Positions 1-9,850 of a stretch of DNA of 64,000 nt are shown here, one piece after another; the first letter of the stretch is position 1, and each line of letters begins with the position of its first letter. The DNA lies in the NCBI RefSeq assembly GCF_000378605.1, contig NZ_KB905158.1:1-64000 (forward strand), read 5' to 3'. Below the pieces are notes generated by a model. That model did not search any database, had not been told where the DNA came from, and was given only the letters and a program-made list of their open reading frames with translations. The position numbers and the translations under genes were made by a program. The DNA is from Thioalkalivibrio sp. ALJ21. GTDB taxonomy: Bacteria > Pseudomonadota > Gammaproteobacteria > Ectothiorhodospirales > Ectothiorhodospiraceae.

Positions 1-96
1 TGGTTGCCACCACCACCGCCGCCGCCTTGGTTGCCACCACCACCGCCGCCGCCTTGGTTGCCACCACCACCGCCGCCGCCTTGGTTGCCACCACCG
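1..96. repeat. 27-bp tandem repeat encoding GGGGGGGNQ
   Basis: Three exact 27-bp units and a shortened fourth lie at the left edge, in frame with the minus-strand pilin, each coding seven Gly plus Asn-Gln. The array may continue beyond base 1. Such units are prone to copy-number change by slippage, which would vary the length of a flexible C-terminal linker. Confidence 0.9.
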
Positions 97-818
97 CCGC
101 CATCGTCATCACTGGCGCCTTCCCCAACGCCAACCAGGAACCCCGATACCATGCTGAATCCTTCCTGGTTATCGGTTTCGAGGAGCACTTCGCCGGTATC
201 CCGGTCTACGATCTGCTGCAGATCCTCAAGCGTCCTGCGCTCAAGGTTCCGATCCATGTCGTCAATCGGTGCAATGCTGTCGGCCTCACTCGGGTCGATC
301 GCCTCCCCAAAGTTACGACCTTCGCCCGACGGGTCAGGGATAGAGACCGTGCTGGGGAGGGTGCCACGAGCGAGATTGACGGCATGATCGGGCGGGCTCC
401 AGAGCACATCGCTGCTCACCAAAACGCCCAGCTCCTCTTCGTTCTCGCGCATGCCCTCCCAGACCACTCGAACAGCGACATCCAGCTGCGCAATCTGCCC
501 CGAAGCATCATCGGTAGGGTCCACGTCAGAGCGGACGTGAAAGTTCGCGTTAACCCCCTGGACCGGCGATCCCTCCGGCGTATCCAGGGCATCGATCGCA
601 CGTACCAGGTCATCCTGGCTCAACGCATTCCGTAGACTGTCGACTCGCGATTCCGCAATCTGAATCGCCTCGGCGCGAGCCTTCGATTCGCCTGTGCTCG
701 CCATGATTTCGCCGTAGAGCTTGGCAATCGCCAGCACGCCCACCGAAATCACCACCAACGAAATCAGCGCCTCCAGCAGGGTGATTCCACTTTGTTTGAC
801 TCGATAATCCTGCTTCAT
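1..818 (-). CDS. PilV-like type IV minor pilin with C-terminal Gly-rich repeat (3' end outside window)
   Basis: Reads leftward from ATG 818 and is still open at base 1, so about 272 N-terminal residues are visible. The N-terminus is a prepilin signal: basic leader, Gly11, then ITLLE with Glu at +5 of the mature protein and a hydrophobic helix (residues 12-32), as in PilV/PilI-type minor pilins processed by PilD. An AGGAAGG ribosome site precedes the ATG. From about residue 240 the protein becomes acidic and then enters a GGGGGGGNQ repeat (27 bp units, three exact copies plus a partial one at 1-96) that runs off the edge. Last gene seen in the FimT-PilW-PilX operon. Family class is firm; the PilV label rests on operon position and N-terminus. 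The Gly-rich tail is not usual for PilV. Confidence 0.8.
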   Translation of the reverse strand, partial: MKQDYRVKQSGITLLEALISLVVISVGVLAIAKLYGEIMASTGESKARAEAIQIAESRVDSLRNALSQDDLVRAIDALDTPEGSPVQGVNANFHVRSDVDPTDDASGQIAQLDVAVRVVWEGMRENEEELGVLVSSDVLWSPPDHAVNLARGTLPSTVSIPDPSGEGRNFGEAIDPSEADSIAPIDDMDRNLERRTLEDLQQIVDRDTGEVLLETDNQEGFSMVSGFLVGVGEGASDDDGGGGGNQGGGGGGGNQGGGGGGGNQGGGGGGGN

Positions 819-883
819 GCTTACGCCTTCCTGGGTTCTCGGTGTACGCGGGGCAGGGGCGGCCCAAGCGCACCAGCAATCGA

Positions 884-2149
884 TTAATAAGAGGTCCAAT
901 CACGCCAGGATCCGGACACGACCGAGCGCGCCCCGATGTTGGCGCCACCGCTAGCTGCCACGGGGTCAAAGATGAAATTCGGCGTCCCTGCAATGAAGTG
1001 CGGGTCCGATTCATCGATCACCTCCGCCATTCCCTCAATGACGGCGGAGCCGTAGAAATTCGGGTTCCCCGTGGCTTCGAGGTCGCCCATGACGTACAGC
1101 ACGCCATGGAAATCGTCGAAATTGCCGCGGGCAGTAACATCGCCATCGACTACCAAGATCACAGGGTTGTCGCGATCGCCGATCTGACCCAGGAGGCGGA
1201 CATCCCCCTCCACCCAGTGCACTTGGCCACGCGCATCTTCGCCGAGGGCGAGTTCTCCGCTGCTGTGCACGTTCTCCGGCGGCACCTGGGTGTTCCTGAA
1301 GTCCTCTTTGCTCATGCCCATGAAGGCCTCGAAGAACTGATCCTGGGTGAGAGCGAAATTGTCGTCTCGGTCGATCACCCCCAGGCCAAGGTCGTCCTGT
1401 TGGCTGTCTAGCTGATAAATGGAATCGCCCGGTGCAGGAACCGGATCCGAATCAGACGGCCGCGGCGCATCCCGGTGTCGAGTGAAGGTCGTTCCAGACG
1501 CTCCCGAGATTGATACGCCGCCACCCGATCGAATCGTGGTGTTCTCGTAGGCGTTGTAGACGGAGGCCGAGCCCCGCATATCCAGTCCACCTCGAGCGAC
1601 CAGCGGGTTATTCGGCGGGTTCGCCATTGCAGGGCCAGCCTTCATGCGCAGAACGACCACCTTTCGAGCCGCCAGGTCATCACTCCACCCGCAGGACACG
1701 ATGGTGGCATCCCGAAAATTGTCGCCCTCCTGGAGCATGAGGCCCTCTGCTGCGGGCCCTGGAAAGTTGGCGGGCTCAGCGGGACAAACACTGTCAATGC
1801 CCGACACTTCTGGGGCGTCCATTGCATCCGGATCCAGAAAGGTCGCGCGGTAAATCCTGGGGTCACTCGCGCCCGATGCGATCAGGGTCGGGGTGCTGCT
1901 CGACTGCATGTGGGCCATGGCCTTTTCAAGGCCGCCCTGAGCTGCACTCGAGGTCTGCTTCATGCGCACCTCGTTCGCCGACATGCGCTGCTCGAGCGCA
2001 GCCGTTTGCGCCGTAAACACCAGTGTCAAGGTGACCGCCACCAGGATCACTACCGTGATCAAAAGGGTTGCGATTCCTTCCTGGCGTCGCCGGAGCCGAT
2101 AGGGCAGACGGGGCTTATTCATGCGGTGTGCTCTCTGATTCGCGGTCAT
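884..2149 (-). CDS. PilX-like minor pilin
   Basis: 421 residues. The ATG at 2149 overlaps the TGA of the PilW gene (ATGA), which supports this start over Met10. After an Arg-rich leader (RLRRRQEG, to residue 25) comes a hydrophobic helix, IATLLITVVILVAV, followed by a polar helix with QRMSANEVRMKQTSSAAQGGLEKA, the layout of the PilX N-terminal family. As in PilX-type proteins there is no Glu at +5. The rest is a large extracellular domain with several Cys and Gly-rich turns. It should sit at the pilus tip with PilV, PilW and PilY1; no PilY1 is in the window. At 421 aa it is roughly twice the length of Pseudomonas PilX, so the C-terminal half may be a fused extra domain. Confidence 0.75.
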   Translation of the reverse strand: MTANQRAHRMNKPRLPYRLRRRQEGIATLLITVVILVAVTLTLVFTAQTAALEQRMSANEVRMKQTSSAAQGGLEKAMAHMQSSSTPTLIASGASDPRIYRATFLDPDAMDAPEVSGIDSVCPAEPANFPGPAAEGLMLQEGDNFRDATIVSCGWSDDLAARKVVVLRMKAGPAMANPPNNPLVARGGLDMRGSASVYNAYENTTIRSGGGVSISGASGTTFTRHRDAPRPSDSDPVPAPGDSIYQLDSQQDDLGLGVIDRDDNFALTQDQFFEAFMGMSKEDFRNTQVPPENVHSSGELALGEDARGQVHWVEGDVRLLGQIGDRDNPVILVVDGDVTARGNFDDFHGVLYVMGDLEATGNPNFYGSAVIEGMAEVIDESDPHFIAGTPNFIFDPVAASGGANIGARSVVSGSWRDWTSY

Positions 2150-2964
2150 TCGGTAATGCGAACGTTGCGTACGCTCACGGTATTGCTGTACTGGACGCGG
2201 GTATTGCTATCCTGGGTGTGCTCCGCCTCCAGGGAGATCGTGATACGACGGTTTTCCGCCAGAACGGATCCTTCCTCGAGGCCCTCTCCGGAGGGGCACA
2301 CATCGCCAACCGTGGTCGACCCATCGCTGCGCACCTCCATGCACCGAGATGGGCTCGCATCGAAATCGAGCGTTGTGACATTGGTCGTTAGCGGATCCGT
2401 CAGGGACGCCCATTCACCAGCATTGCAATCGAGAGTGTTGCGAACAGGGCTCACGAGCATCTGGATCTCGTTCCCGCTCAGCCGATACCCAAATACGAAT
2501 TGGGAGCGCTCTTCCTCCTCGTCGCCCCACAGATCGCTGAGGTCGTGGGCGAGGGTGATGCCTGGATCCGTGACCCGGTAGCTGTAGGTCGGGTCATAAC
2601 TCAGAAGGATGCACTGCCCCCCGTCATGGATCGCGATGTTCAGGTCGTCTTCCATAAACGGGTTGATGACTGGCCCATCCTCCTGCTCGCGGAGCCTCTC
2701 CGAATGCGAGTATCCGGCCCGACGAAGGTCATCGGTCATGAAGTCGATGGAGATTCGCGTCTCCTGCGTCAGGCGTGCCTCCCGTGTGGCAAAGGCACTC
2801 CCCTGGATGACCGTGATGTAGAGCGCAATGACGCCCGAGATCACGATCAGGCCCACCACCATCCCCACCATCAGCTCTACCAGGGTGAAACCCTGCTGCC
2901 GCGCGACGGTCCGCTGTTGCGGCCGGCCCCGTCGTGCCGCCAAAGACCGGCTCGTGCTCAGCAT
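2146..2964 (-). CDS. PilW-like minor pilin
   Basis: 272 residues. A 25-residue basic leader ends in RQQG, followed by FTLVELMVGMVVGLIVISGVIALY with Glu at +5, a class III prepilin signal. The following helix contains RLTQETRISIDFMTDDLRRAGY, typical of PilW (long alpha helix, then 'DlRrAGf'). The C-terminal half holds several Cys that could pair. Start ATG 2964 overlaps the end of the upstream FimT-like gene (stop at 2958-2960) and its stop overlaps PilX, so translation is coupled through the operon. Role: minor pilin priming or capping a type IV pilus. Family assignment is strong. Confidence 0.85.
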   Translation of the reverse strand: MLSTSRSLAARRGRPQQRTVARQQGFTLVELMVGMVVGLIVISGVIALYITVIQGSAFATREARLTQETRISIDFMTDDLRRAGYSHSERLREQEDGPVINPFMEDDLNIAIHDGGQCILLSYDPTYSYRVTDPGITLAHDLSDLWGDEEEERSQFVFGYRLSGNEIQMLVSPVRNTLDCNAGEWASLTDPLTTNVTTLDFDASPSRCMEVRSDGSTTVGDVCPSGEGLEEGSVLAENRRITISLEAEHTQDSNTRVQYSNTVSVRNVRITE

Positions 2965-3524
2965 TGGTTGTAGGCCCCCAGCCCGCGTTCGATACCGCAG
3001 GCGCGAGGACGCCCGATTAGGTTGATGTCGACCTGCATGGATGCATTTCCCGAGGCCGAGGTGAACACCAGAGGTTCCGCCAGGGCTTGATTGCCTGGGG
3101 CTCCAACGCGGCTCACGGTGCCGCGGATGTGGCTGAAACGGAGCTCCTGGTCACCCGTCATGGAGACCTGGCTGAATTGATCCGACCGGGTTGCCCGCTC
3201 TACCGGGTCCTCCCCGCCGGCAATCGTGATCTCGCAGGCATTGGACGCGCCTTCCATGCAGCTGCAGCCCGGCTCTTCGGAGATGCCATGGCACCACTGG
3301 TCACCGTTGACCTCGCTGCGAAAGTACATGTCGCGACGCTGCTGAATCGCCTCGCTGCGCACGGCCTGAATCTGACTGAGCGCACTCTCGGCCGCGCCGA
3401 TCACGCGCCGCTGCTCGGTCATATTTAGTACCGGGGTTGCGAGCATCATCAGGATCGCCAAAACGGCAATCGTGATCATGAGCTCAATGAGCGTGAATCC
3501 TTGCTTTTGCTTCACTCCAGGCAT
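2958..3524 (-). CDS. FimT/GspH-family pseudopilin
   Basis: 188 residues, first gene of the minus-strand pilin operon. Leader MPGVKQKQG (Gly9) followed by FTLIELMITIAVLAILMMLATP with Glu at +5 is a textbook PilD substrate. The QAVRSEAIQQRRD segment after the helix matches the GspH/FimT pattern. Cys-rich loop around WCHGISEEPGCSCMEGASNAC may form disulfides. FimT/FimU-type pilins join the tip complex, and FimT of some species binds DNA during uptake, so a DNA-uptake role is possible but not shown here. Transcription must start in the 3525-3700 intergenic region shared with the divergent PilE-like gene. Confidence 0.85.
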   Translation of the reverse strand: MPGVKQKQGFTLIELMITIAVLAILMMLATPVLNMTEQRRVIGAAESALSQIQAVRSEAIQQRRDMYFRSEVNGDQWCHGISEEPGCSCMEGASNACEITIAGGEDPVERATRSDQFSQVSMTGDQELRFSHIRGTVSRVGAPGNQALAEPLVFTSASGNASMQVDINLIGRPRACGIERGLGAYNQC

Positions 3525-3561
3525 GAAGAGGCCTTCCAGAATCCGTCTGTACAGGGCCCAT

Positions 3562-3567
3562 TATAAT
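3562..3567 (-). promoter_or_regulatory. Possible -10 box of the minor-pilin operon
   Basis: TATAAT reads on the minus strand 38 bp upstream of the FimT-like ATG. No good -35 box is evident at 17 bp, so an activator may be needed. Tentative. Confidence 0.3.
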
Positions 3568-3585
3568 GCCTAGGTTCCAGAAGAA

Positions 3586-3606
3586 TTGCATAAGTGCTAC
3601 CGTTTA
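3586..3606 (+). promoter_or_regulatory. Copy 1 of a 21-bp element shared with 54888-54908
   Basis: Begins TTGCATAAGTGC and ends GTTTA. It matches the element at 54888-54908 at 19 of 21 positions, and both lie between divergent genes. It is 115 bp upstream of the PilE-like ATG and 62 bp upstream of the FimT-like ATG. It could be an operator for a common regulator or a shared promoter core (TTGCAT as -35). Confidence 0.5.
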
Positions 3607-3618
3607 TAGAATGATCCG

Positions 3619-3642
3619 AACCGTTCGGAACCTTTATTCCGA
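3619..3642. promoter_or_regulatory. Inverted repeat GTTCGGAA / TTCCGAAC
   Basis: Perfect 8-bp arms separated by about 6 bp, between the 21-bp element and the PilE-like gene. A candidate operator or leader hairpin for the PilE transcript. Confidence 0.4.
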
Positions 3643-3700
3643 ACCACTCGGCCAGCGCCATCCCATCGTCATCTCACCCCGCAGAACAAAGGACCACCCA

Positions 3701-4117
3701 ATGGAACACCGAAATCGCCAGGCCGGCTTTACCCTGATCGAGGTCATGATCGTGGTCGCGGTCATCGGGCTGTTGGCCGCGATTGCCTACCCGTCCTACC
3801 AGAACCATGTCCTGAAGGCTCAGCGGTCCGATGCCCATGAGGCCTTGCTTCGCATCCAGATGGAGCAGGGGCGTCACCGGCTCAACAACCCGCAGTACGC
3901 CGAAGGTCTCACGGAGCTTGGCTACTCGAGCGATGTGATCGACTCAACCGACGGCCACTACCGTGTGCACATCGAGTCCGCGAGCGGATCCCGGTTCACC
4001 GTGGTTGCAACGCCCCAGGATCGGCAGACACGCGATGCCTGCACCAGCATCTCGCTTCAGTCCTCCGGCGGGTCCGCCACCCGAAACGGTGCGCCCTCTG
4101 GATCGATGTGCTGGTAG
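3701..4117 (+). CDS. PilE-like type IV minor pilin
   Basis: 138 residues from ATG 3701; an earlier in-frame start (3566) would add a leader unlike any prepilin and is rejected. Leader MEHRNRQAG then [28 protein letters not shown], with Glu at +5, is the classic PilE/PilA start. The C-terminal pair of Cys (RDACTS ... SMCW) would close the D-region loop. It is transcribed divergently from the FimT-PilW-PilX operon, whereas in Pseudomonas pilE is the last gene of that cluster. Probably a minor subunit of the same pilus. 138 aa is the usual size. Confidence 0.88.
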   Translation: MEHRNRQAGFTLIEVMIVVAVIGLLAAIAYPSYQNHVLKAQRSDAHEALLRIQMEQGRHRLNNPQYAEGLTELGYSSDVIDSTDGHYRVHIESASGSRFTVVATPQDRQTRDACTSISLQSSGGSATRNGAPSGSMCW

Positions 4118-4240
4118 CCTTTCGGTAGGTGAGCGTCGACATGCAATAGCACTCGAACCAAAGGCTCGCGCTCAGGACCACCGAGAGTCATCGCCTACAA
4201 AGCGTGCTTTTAACGAATAAGAAACCAAGGAGTAGGGCCC

Positions 4241-4666
4241 ATGAAGATTGTTCTCGCCGCAGCTGCAGGGGTCGTCCTGTCAGGCCTGGTGCCTGCTTTC
4301 GCCTCTGACGCCCAAGCCTCCGTCGCGGAAGATTGCGCATTCACGGAAACCCTGGCCCGCTCATCAATGGCGGCTCGTGTGGGCGGCCTGAGTCGCTCAG
4401 AAGCCGAGTCCGGGGTGCTCCCGACCACCGACATCCGTCAACCCGCCTCGCAGCTGTCCTACATGGTCATGATGCAGGCGTGGGATGCCGATCTTTCGTC
4501 TCTGGGGGGCGCCCAACAGGCACCGGACGCATTCGCAGCTCAGCAGCTCGAAACCTGCATCCGTAACCTGTCCGACCCGCAACTGTCCGAGCAATGGTTC
4601 CGGGATGCCGCCGCCTACACCCGAAGCCGCGGCGGCCCTCAGGTTCAGCGCCAGCTCAACCGTTAA
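4241..4666 (+). CDS. Small exported protein of unknown function
   Basis: 141 residues, preceded by AAGGAG. The N-terminus MKIVLAAAAGVVLSGLVPAFA is a Sec signal peptide with a likely cut after AFA. The mature part (about 120 residues, two Cys at the positions reading EDC and LETC) is mostly helical by composition and has no motif I recognise. It stands alone between the pilin and the diguanylate cyclase genes. Codon use and the clear ribosome site make it a real gene. Periplasmic or secreted location is inferred only from the signal. Confidence 0.7.
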   Translation: MKIVLAAAAGVVLSGLVPAFASDAQASVAEDCAFTETLARSSMAARVGGLSRSEAESGVLPTTDIRQPASQLSYMVMMQAWDADLSSLGGAQQAPDAFAAQQLETCIRNLSDPQLSEQWFRDAAAYTRSRGGPQVQRQLNR

Positions 4667-4807
4667 CCGCAGGACGCCCTCTGCATCACACCCCCCGTGC
4701 GGTGGTGGCGCCCCATCCAGGAGCGAGCACACCTCACGGGGTTCCTTCAGGAATTCCAGGGCAGTTCATATACAGGCCTGAACATGCGAATTCCGGATGC
4801 GATTCCG

Positions 4808-4836
4808 TTGCCTTATCGAGGCCCCTGAATTATCTT
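4808..4836 (+). promoter_or_regulatory. Putative sigma-70 promoter of the REC-REC-GGDEF gene
   Basis: TTGCCT (4808-4813) and TATCTT (4831-4836) are spaced by exactly 17 bp and end 87 bp before the ATG at 4924. Confidence 0.5.
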
Positions 4837-4923
4837 ATATGATCTATTCTGTGCCGCATTTGCGATATGGGTCTTGTTCTCTAAAAGAGCCCGCACAAGC
4901 AATCATCAAAGGGTCGCGCGTTA

Positions 4924-6441
<1,518 letters not shown>

Positions 6442-6463
6442 AAGATATAAACTCCTATAAGCC

Positions 6464-6492
6464 TTGTTTTCGTCATACGCCTAGTATAAAAT
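6464..6492 (+). promoter_or_regulatory. Putative sigma-70 promoter
   Basis: TTGTTT (6464-6469) and TAAAAT (6487-6492) with 17-bp spacing, in the gap after the diguanylate cyclase. It would drive the membrane-protein gene at 6641 with a leader of about 140 bases; the leader holds a GC-rich hairpin near 6600. Confidence 0.5.
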
Positions 6493-6640
6493 AGAATCAT
6501 AGTCTGAATGGCGACATAAAACAGCGCCATCCACCAACGATTGCTAGGCGATCCAGCGCGCTGGAATCGCATCCGATATTAACGCCAGACGCTTCCCGCC
6601 CAGCGGGCGGCGGGCACTACGCGCTTGAAAGGAAGTCGAT

Positions 6641-7117
6641 ATGACGAACATGGACCCCAATCAGATCACGTCCCGCGAGCCGGCCCCGGAGCAGATGGGC
6701 CCGGAACCCAGCATGGCTACGCCCTGGGACGTGAACGAGAAAGAATATGCCCGCTGGAAGCGCTTCATGATGCAGGGCGCCAGCTCCCTGACCCTTATGT
6801 TCCTGGTCCTGTATGCCTGGGACTGGTTCGCCTTTGGGCTCCTGAATGATGGATGGCCGCAGTTCCTCGCCGGTGCCACTTCCGTGCTGGTGTCGATTGC
6901 TTCTTATATCGGCGTTGGTGCGTACAGCAGCGACTGGGATTCGGAGATTCCAATGAACCATCTGGCGCTCGCCTTAAGCGCATCGGTCATCCTGATGCTG
7001 GCAGCGGCCGTGATCGTTCCGGAGGCCATTCCGGGTCTGGTACTGGGCGCTTTCGTAGGTCTGGTTTTCGGCACGCTGTTCGGTCTCGTGCGCTGGGCGA
7101 GCGGACCCCTCCGGTAA
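6641..7117 (+). CDS. Four-helix membrane protein, unknown
   Basis: 158 residues, start ATG 6641 with AAGGAAG upstream. The first 45 residues are soluble and rich in Pro, Glu and Met. Four hydrophobic stretches follow (about 46-67, 74-93, 103-124, 126-150), with a short loop YSSDWDSEIPMN between the second and third. No catalytic motif is visible. It is flanked by a diguanylate cyclase and a chemoreceptor, so a role in surface or motility control is possible, but this is only context. A hairpin at 7135-7168 follows. Confidence 0.65.
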   Translation: MTNMDPNQITSREPAPEQMGPEPSMATPWDVNEKEYARWKRFMMQGASSLTLMFLVLYAWDWFAFGLLNDGWPQFLAGATSVLVSIASYIGVGAYSSDWDSEIPMNHLALALSASVILMLAAAVIVPEAIPGLVLGAFVGLVFGTLFGLVRWASGPLR

Positions 7118-7134
7118 CTCGACTACCTGTTAAC

Positions 7135-7168
7135 GCGGCAGGGTAGGGCTCACCCCCGATCCTGCCGC
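7135..7168 (+). terminator. GC-rich hairpin after the membrane-protein gene
   Basis: Arms GCGGCAGG and CCTGCCGC pair perfectly around an 18-base loop. Only a short run of T follows, so it is a weak intrinsic terminator or RNA-stabilising hairpin. Confidence 0.4.
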
Positions 7169-7323
7169 TTCACCGCGCAGCACCCCTCTCTTGGTTTCAT
7201 CCACGATCGCCTCAAAGGGCGGGCCGGCGGCCTATTGCGAGCCCAGACTATCTTGTGCCCGTGGAATGCTATTCCGTAATTGATATATTATATGCACCCG
7301 CCATAAACATCTGAGACCTCGCT

Positions 7324-7824
7324 GTGAGACACCTATCCAGGCGCCGCCCGAATCACTTGCGCACGGCATTTTCCGCTGCCGCATCCCTAGGAGTCGCGAC
7401 CGGCCTGATCGGGCTATTTCTTTCCTGGTCGCCACCGGCCTCCAACGATCGCTATATCAACGACGTGCTCTCCACCTGGGTGGAGGTCCACACGGTTGAT
7501 ATCGGACAGTTCGAGAGCGGATCCATCAGCCAGGAAGTCGCCCTGAACGCGCGCAACTGCAGGCTTTCCCGCGGTGAAGTCCGGAAGACAGTAAGCGATC
7601 AAGACATCACACCCGTGACCTGGTCCAGCTGGCAGGCGGACTGCCTGAATTCCATCCAGGACGCGCACTCCATGCACCACCAGGAGGCCGTGGCGCAGGC
7701 GTTTGACCAGCATGTCGCAACCGACTGCCCGGATACGGTCTGCAGAACTGGCCACACGGTCTCGTGGCAACTTCCGTTGCTGTCGGGTGCGCAGGGCGCC
7801 ACGACCACAGGAGAACCACTTTGA
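7324..7824 (+). CDS. Single-pass periplasmic protein, unknown
   Basis: 166 residues from a GTG start at 7324. A basic N-terminus (RHLSRRRPNHLR) precedes one hydrophobic helix (about 15-37, TAFSAAASLGVATGLIGLFLSW), then a soluble domain of about 130 residues with Cys in NCRLSR, DCLNS and DCPDTVCR, suggesting disulfides in the periplasm. Its stop overlaps the start of the next small membrane protein, so the two are co-translated. No family recognised. Start is moderately certain because the ribosome site is weak. Confidence 0.55.
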   Translation: MRHLSRRRPNHLRTAFSAAASLGVATGLIGLFLSWSPPASNDRYINDVLSTWVEVHTVDIGQFESGSISQEVALNARNCRLSRGEVRKTVSDQDITPVTWSSWQADCLNSIQDAHSMHHQEAVAQAFDQHVATDCPDTVCRTGHTVSWQLPLLSGAQGATTTGEPL

Positions 7825-8087
7825 CCGCGCCGGTGATGGTACGCCTCGTCCTAGGGGGCACCCTGATGATCTCCGGGTTGGCGGCCGGCTTGTACGCAGG
7901 CCTCTGGTGGGCTCTGGTCGGCGGCATCGTCGACATCATCGGGGTCATCCAAGCCGACTACGTCGATACGGCACGGCTGGTATTCGGGATTCTCAAAGTG
8001 ATGCTTTCTTCACTGATCGGATGGGCGGCCGCTTTCGCGCTCATCCTTCCAGGCTATTTCGTCCTTGCTCGGCCGCACGCGACCTGA
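7821..8087 (+). CDS. Small two- to three-helix membrane protein, unknown
   Basis: 88 residues from TTG 7821, chosen because a GGAGAA site sits just upstream and the start overlaps the TGA of the preceding gene. The product is almost wholly hydrophobic (MVRLVLGGTLMISGLAAGLYAGLWWALVGGIVDIIGVIQA, then a second segment LSSLIGWAAAFALILPGYFVLA). It resembles many short phage- or plasmid-type inner-membrane proteins but no family is recognised. It lies 51 bp before the chemoreceptor and is probably in the same transcript. Confidence 0.55.
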   Translation: MTAPVMVRLVLGGTLMISGLAAGLYAGLWWALVGGIVDIIGVIQADYVDTARLVFGILKVMLSSLIGWAAAFALILPGYFVLARPHAT

Positions 8088-8138
8088 AGGCAGCTGAACG
8101 CTCAAACCCCAATCTCAACCCCACAGGGAAACACCGCA

Positions 8139-9764
8139 GTGATCATCTTTCGCAATGCCAGCATCCGCTTCAAGTTATTCCTGGTCTTCGGATTCCTTAT
8201 CGCACTTTCCGGAACGATCGCGGGCGTTTCCTACCTCTCCTCGCACACCCAGGGGGAGCGCTATACCGCGGCCCTCGAGGTCATGGACGAACTCCGACGC
8301 CAGACACAGCTGGAGGTCGACCATGTCCGCTGGTCATTGAACCTGGGCTCCAGTCTCATCACGAATGAGCCCTTCGAGGGGCAACTTGATCACCGCCGTT
8401 GCAACTTCGGGCAGTGGTACTACGACTTCAAGGGGTCCGATGCCTACTACCAGGCAAGCCCGGAATTCCGCGAGGCCTTCGATCGCCTGGAAGAACCCCA
8501 TTACCGCCTTCACATGAGCGCGCACGCCATCACCTCCAGCATGGGGCGAGGGGAGACCGACAAGGCCGCCTCCACCTATAGCGACCGCACCCTGGTCGCT
8601 CTCGAAGAGGTGGCCTCAGGGCTCGATCGCTTCACCAGGATCCTGGAGGACGAGCGCGAGTATTTCCTGGCTCGAGCAGAAGATGGGCGCGCAACGGCGA
8701 ATCTCGTAATTGCATCGACAACAGCCGCCGGCGCCTTCATTGCGCTCCTGGTCGCATCCTCATTTGGGCGCTACCTCACCCGGGCGATCTCGGCCTTGCG
8801 GGATCGCGCTCGCTCGATGTCCAGGGGCGAGCTCAACCAAAGCCCCATTCCGGTCGCATCCAAGGATGAGCTTGGTCAGCTGGGCGAGGCCTTCAACGAG
8901 ATGCAAGGCCATCTATCGAACCTGGTGCGCGATGTGACGTCTTCGGCCGAAGCTCTCTCCGAAGCCGTGGACCTTCTATCGGCCAACGCCACCCAGGCAA
9001 AGTCGGGATCGAGCGCTCAGCAGCAGAAGATCGACCAAGTGGCAGCGGCCATGAACGAGATGAACGCAACCGCCCACAGCGTCGCCGAGCGCACCGAGCA
9101 GGCGTCAATCTCCGCGAGCGAAGGGAAGTCTCAAGCCGAGACCACCAGCACACGCGCGCGAGAGTCGAGCCTCCAGGTCAACGATCTCGCCAACAGCATC
9201 GGCCGATCGTCCGAGCGCGTAAAAGCCCTGGCTGACCAGACCAACAAGATCACGGACATCGTCGCCCTCATCCAGGGAATCACCGAACAAACGAATCTGC
9301 TGTCGCTCAATGCCGCCATCGAGGCTGCACGCGCCGGAGAGGCGGGGCGGGGCTTTGCCGTGGTGGCGGACGAGGTCCGAAAGCTTGCGCATCACACGAA
9401 CGAAGCAGCTGACGAGATCGGTGCCACGGTCAAGTCCCTGCAGGCCGATGCCGAATCCGCGGTGTCAGCCCTGAACGAAAACGAAGAGGGGGCGGCCCAG
9501 GTTCAAGGGGACATCACCGCGATGCTTCAGCAACTGCAGCAACTGGAGACCTCCATCTCTTCGATCGAGGAGATGAACCTGCACATCGCGAGCTCCACAG
9601 AAGAGCAGTCGGTGGTGTACGAGGAGGTGAACCGAAACCTCCAGGGCGTCACAGAAGAGGCCTCCGAGCACAGCAAGGGGGCGGACCTCCTCGAGACGAC
9701 TGCCCGAAGCCTGGCGGACCAGGCCGCTGACCTGCGCGAGCACATTCATCGGTTCCGGCTGTAA
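8139..9764 (+). CDS. Methyl-accepting chemotaxis protein with periplasmic CZB-like zinc-binding domain
   Basis: 541 residues, GTG start with AGGGAA upstream. TM1 11-34, periplasmic domain 35-185, TM2 186-206, HAMP about 209-262, then a signalling domain whose hairpin tip reads [32 protein letters not shown]. The periplasmic domain carries His62, the HRRCNFGQW motif (85-93, Cys88) and His121/His125, the ligand set of the chemoreceptor zinc-binding (CZB) domain. CZB domains are best known at the cytoplasmic C-terminus of receptors and cyclases; here it is the sensor between the two membrane helices. Likely ligands: zinc or oxidants such as hypochlorous acid. No CheA/CheW nearby, so it would feed the host chemotaxis or pilus array. 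Confidence 0.9.
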   Translation: MIIFRNASIRFKLFLVFGFLIALSGTIAGVSYLSSHTQGERYTAALEVMDELRRQTQLEVDHVRWSLNLGSSLITNEPFEGQLDHRRCNFGQWYYDFKGSDAYYQASPEFREAFDRLEEPHYRLHMSAHAITSSMGRGETDKAASTYSDRTLVALEEVASGLDRFTRILEDEREYFLARAEDGRATANLVIASTTAAGAFIALLVASSFGRYLTRAISALRDRARSMSRGELNQSPIPVASKDELGQLGEAFNEMQGHLSNLVRDVTSSAEALSEAVDLLSANATQAKSGSSAQQQKIDQVAAAMNEMNATAHSVAERTEQASISASEGKSQAETTSTRARESSLQVNDLANSIGRSSERVKALADQTNKITDIVALIQGITEQTNLLSLNAAIEAARAGEAGRGFAVVADEVRKLAHHTNEAADEIGATVKSLQADAESAVSALNENEEGAAQVQGDITAMLQQLQQLETSISSIEEMNLHIASSTEEQSVVYEEVNRNLQGVTEEASEHSKGADLLETTARSLADQAADLREHIHRFRL

Positions 9765-9850
9765 TCAGGCCCACGCACGCGCCAGGCACATCAATCGCGG
9801 GCGAGGGACACCTCAGCCCGCACTCATATCCAGGGAGAAAGGGGCGACAG

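Noticed and set aside
27-635. 202-residue plus-strand frame at the left edge
   Set aside because: Shadow of the PilV-like gene on the opposite strand; no ribosome site and no protein-like pattern.
842-1411. 189-residue plus-strand frame
   Set aside because: Antisense shadow of the PilX-like gene, which has a clear prepilin N-terminus.
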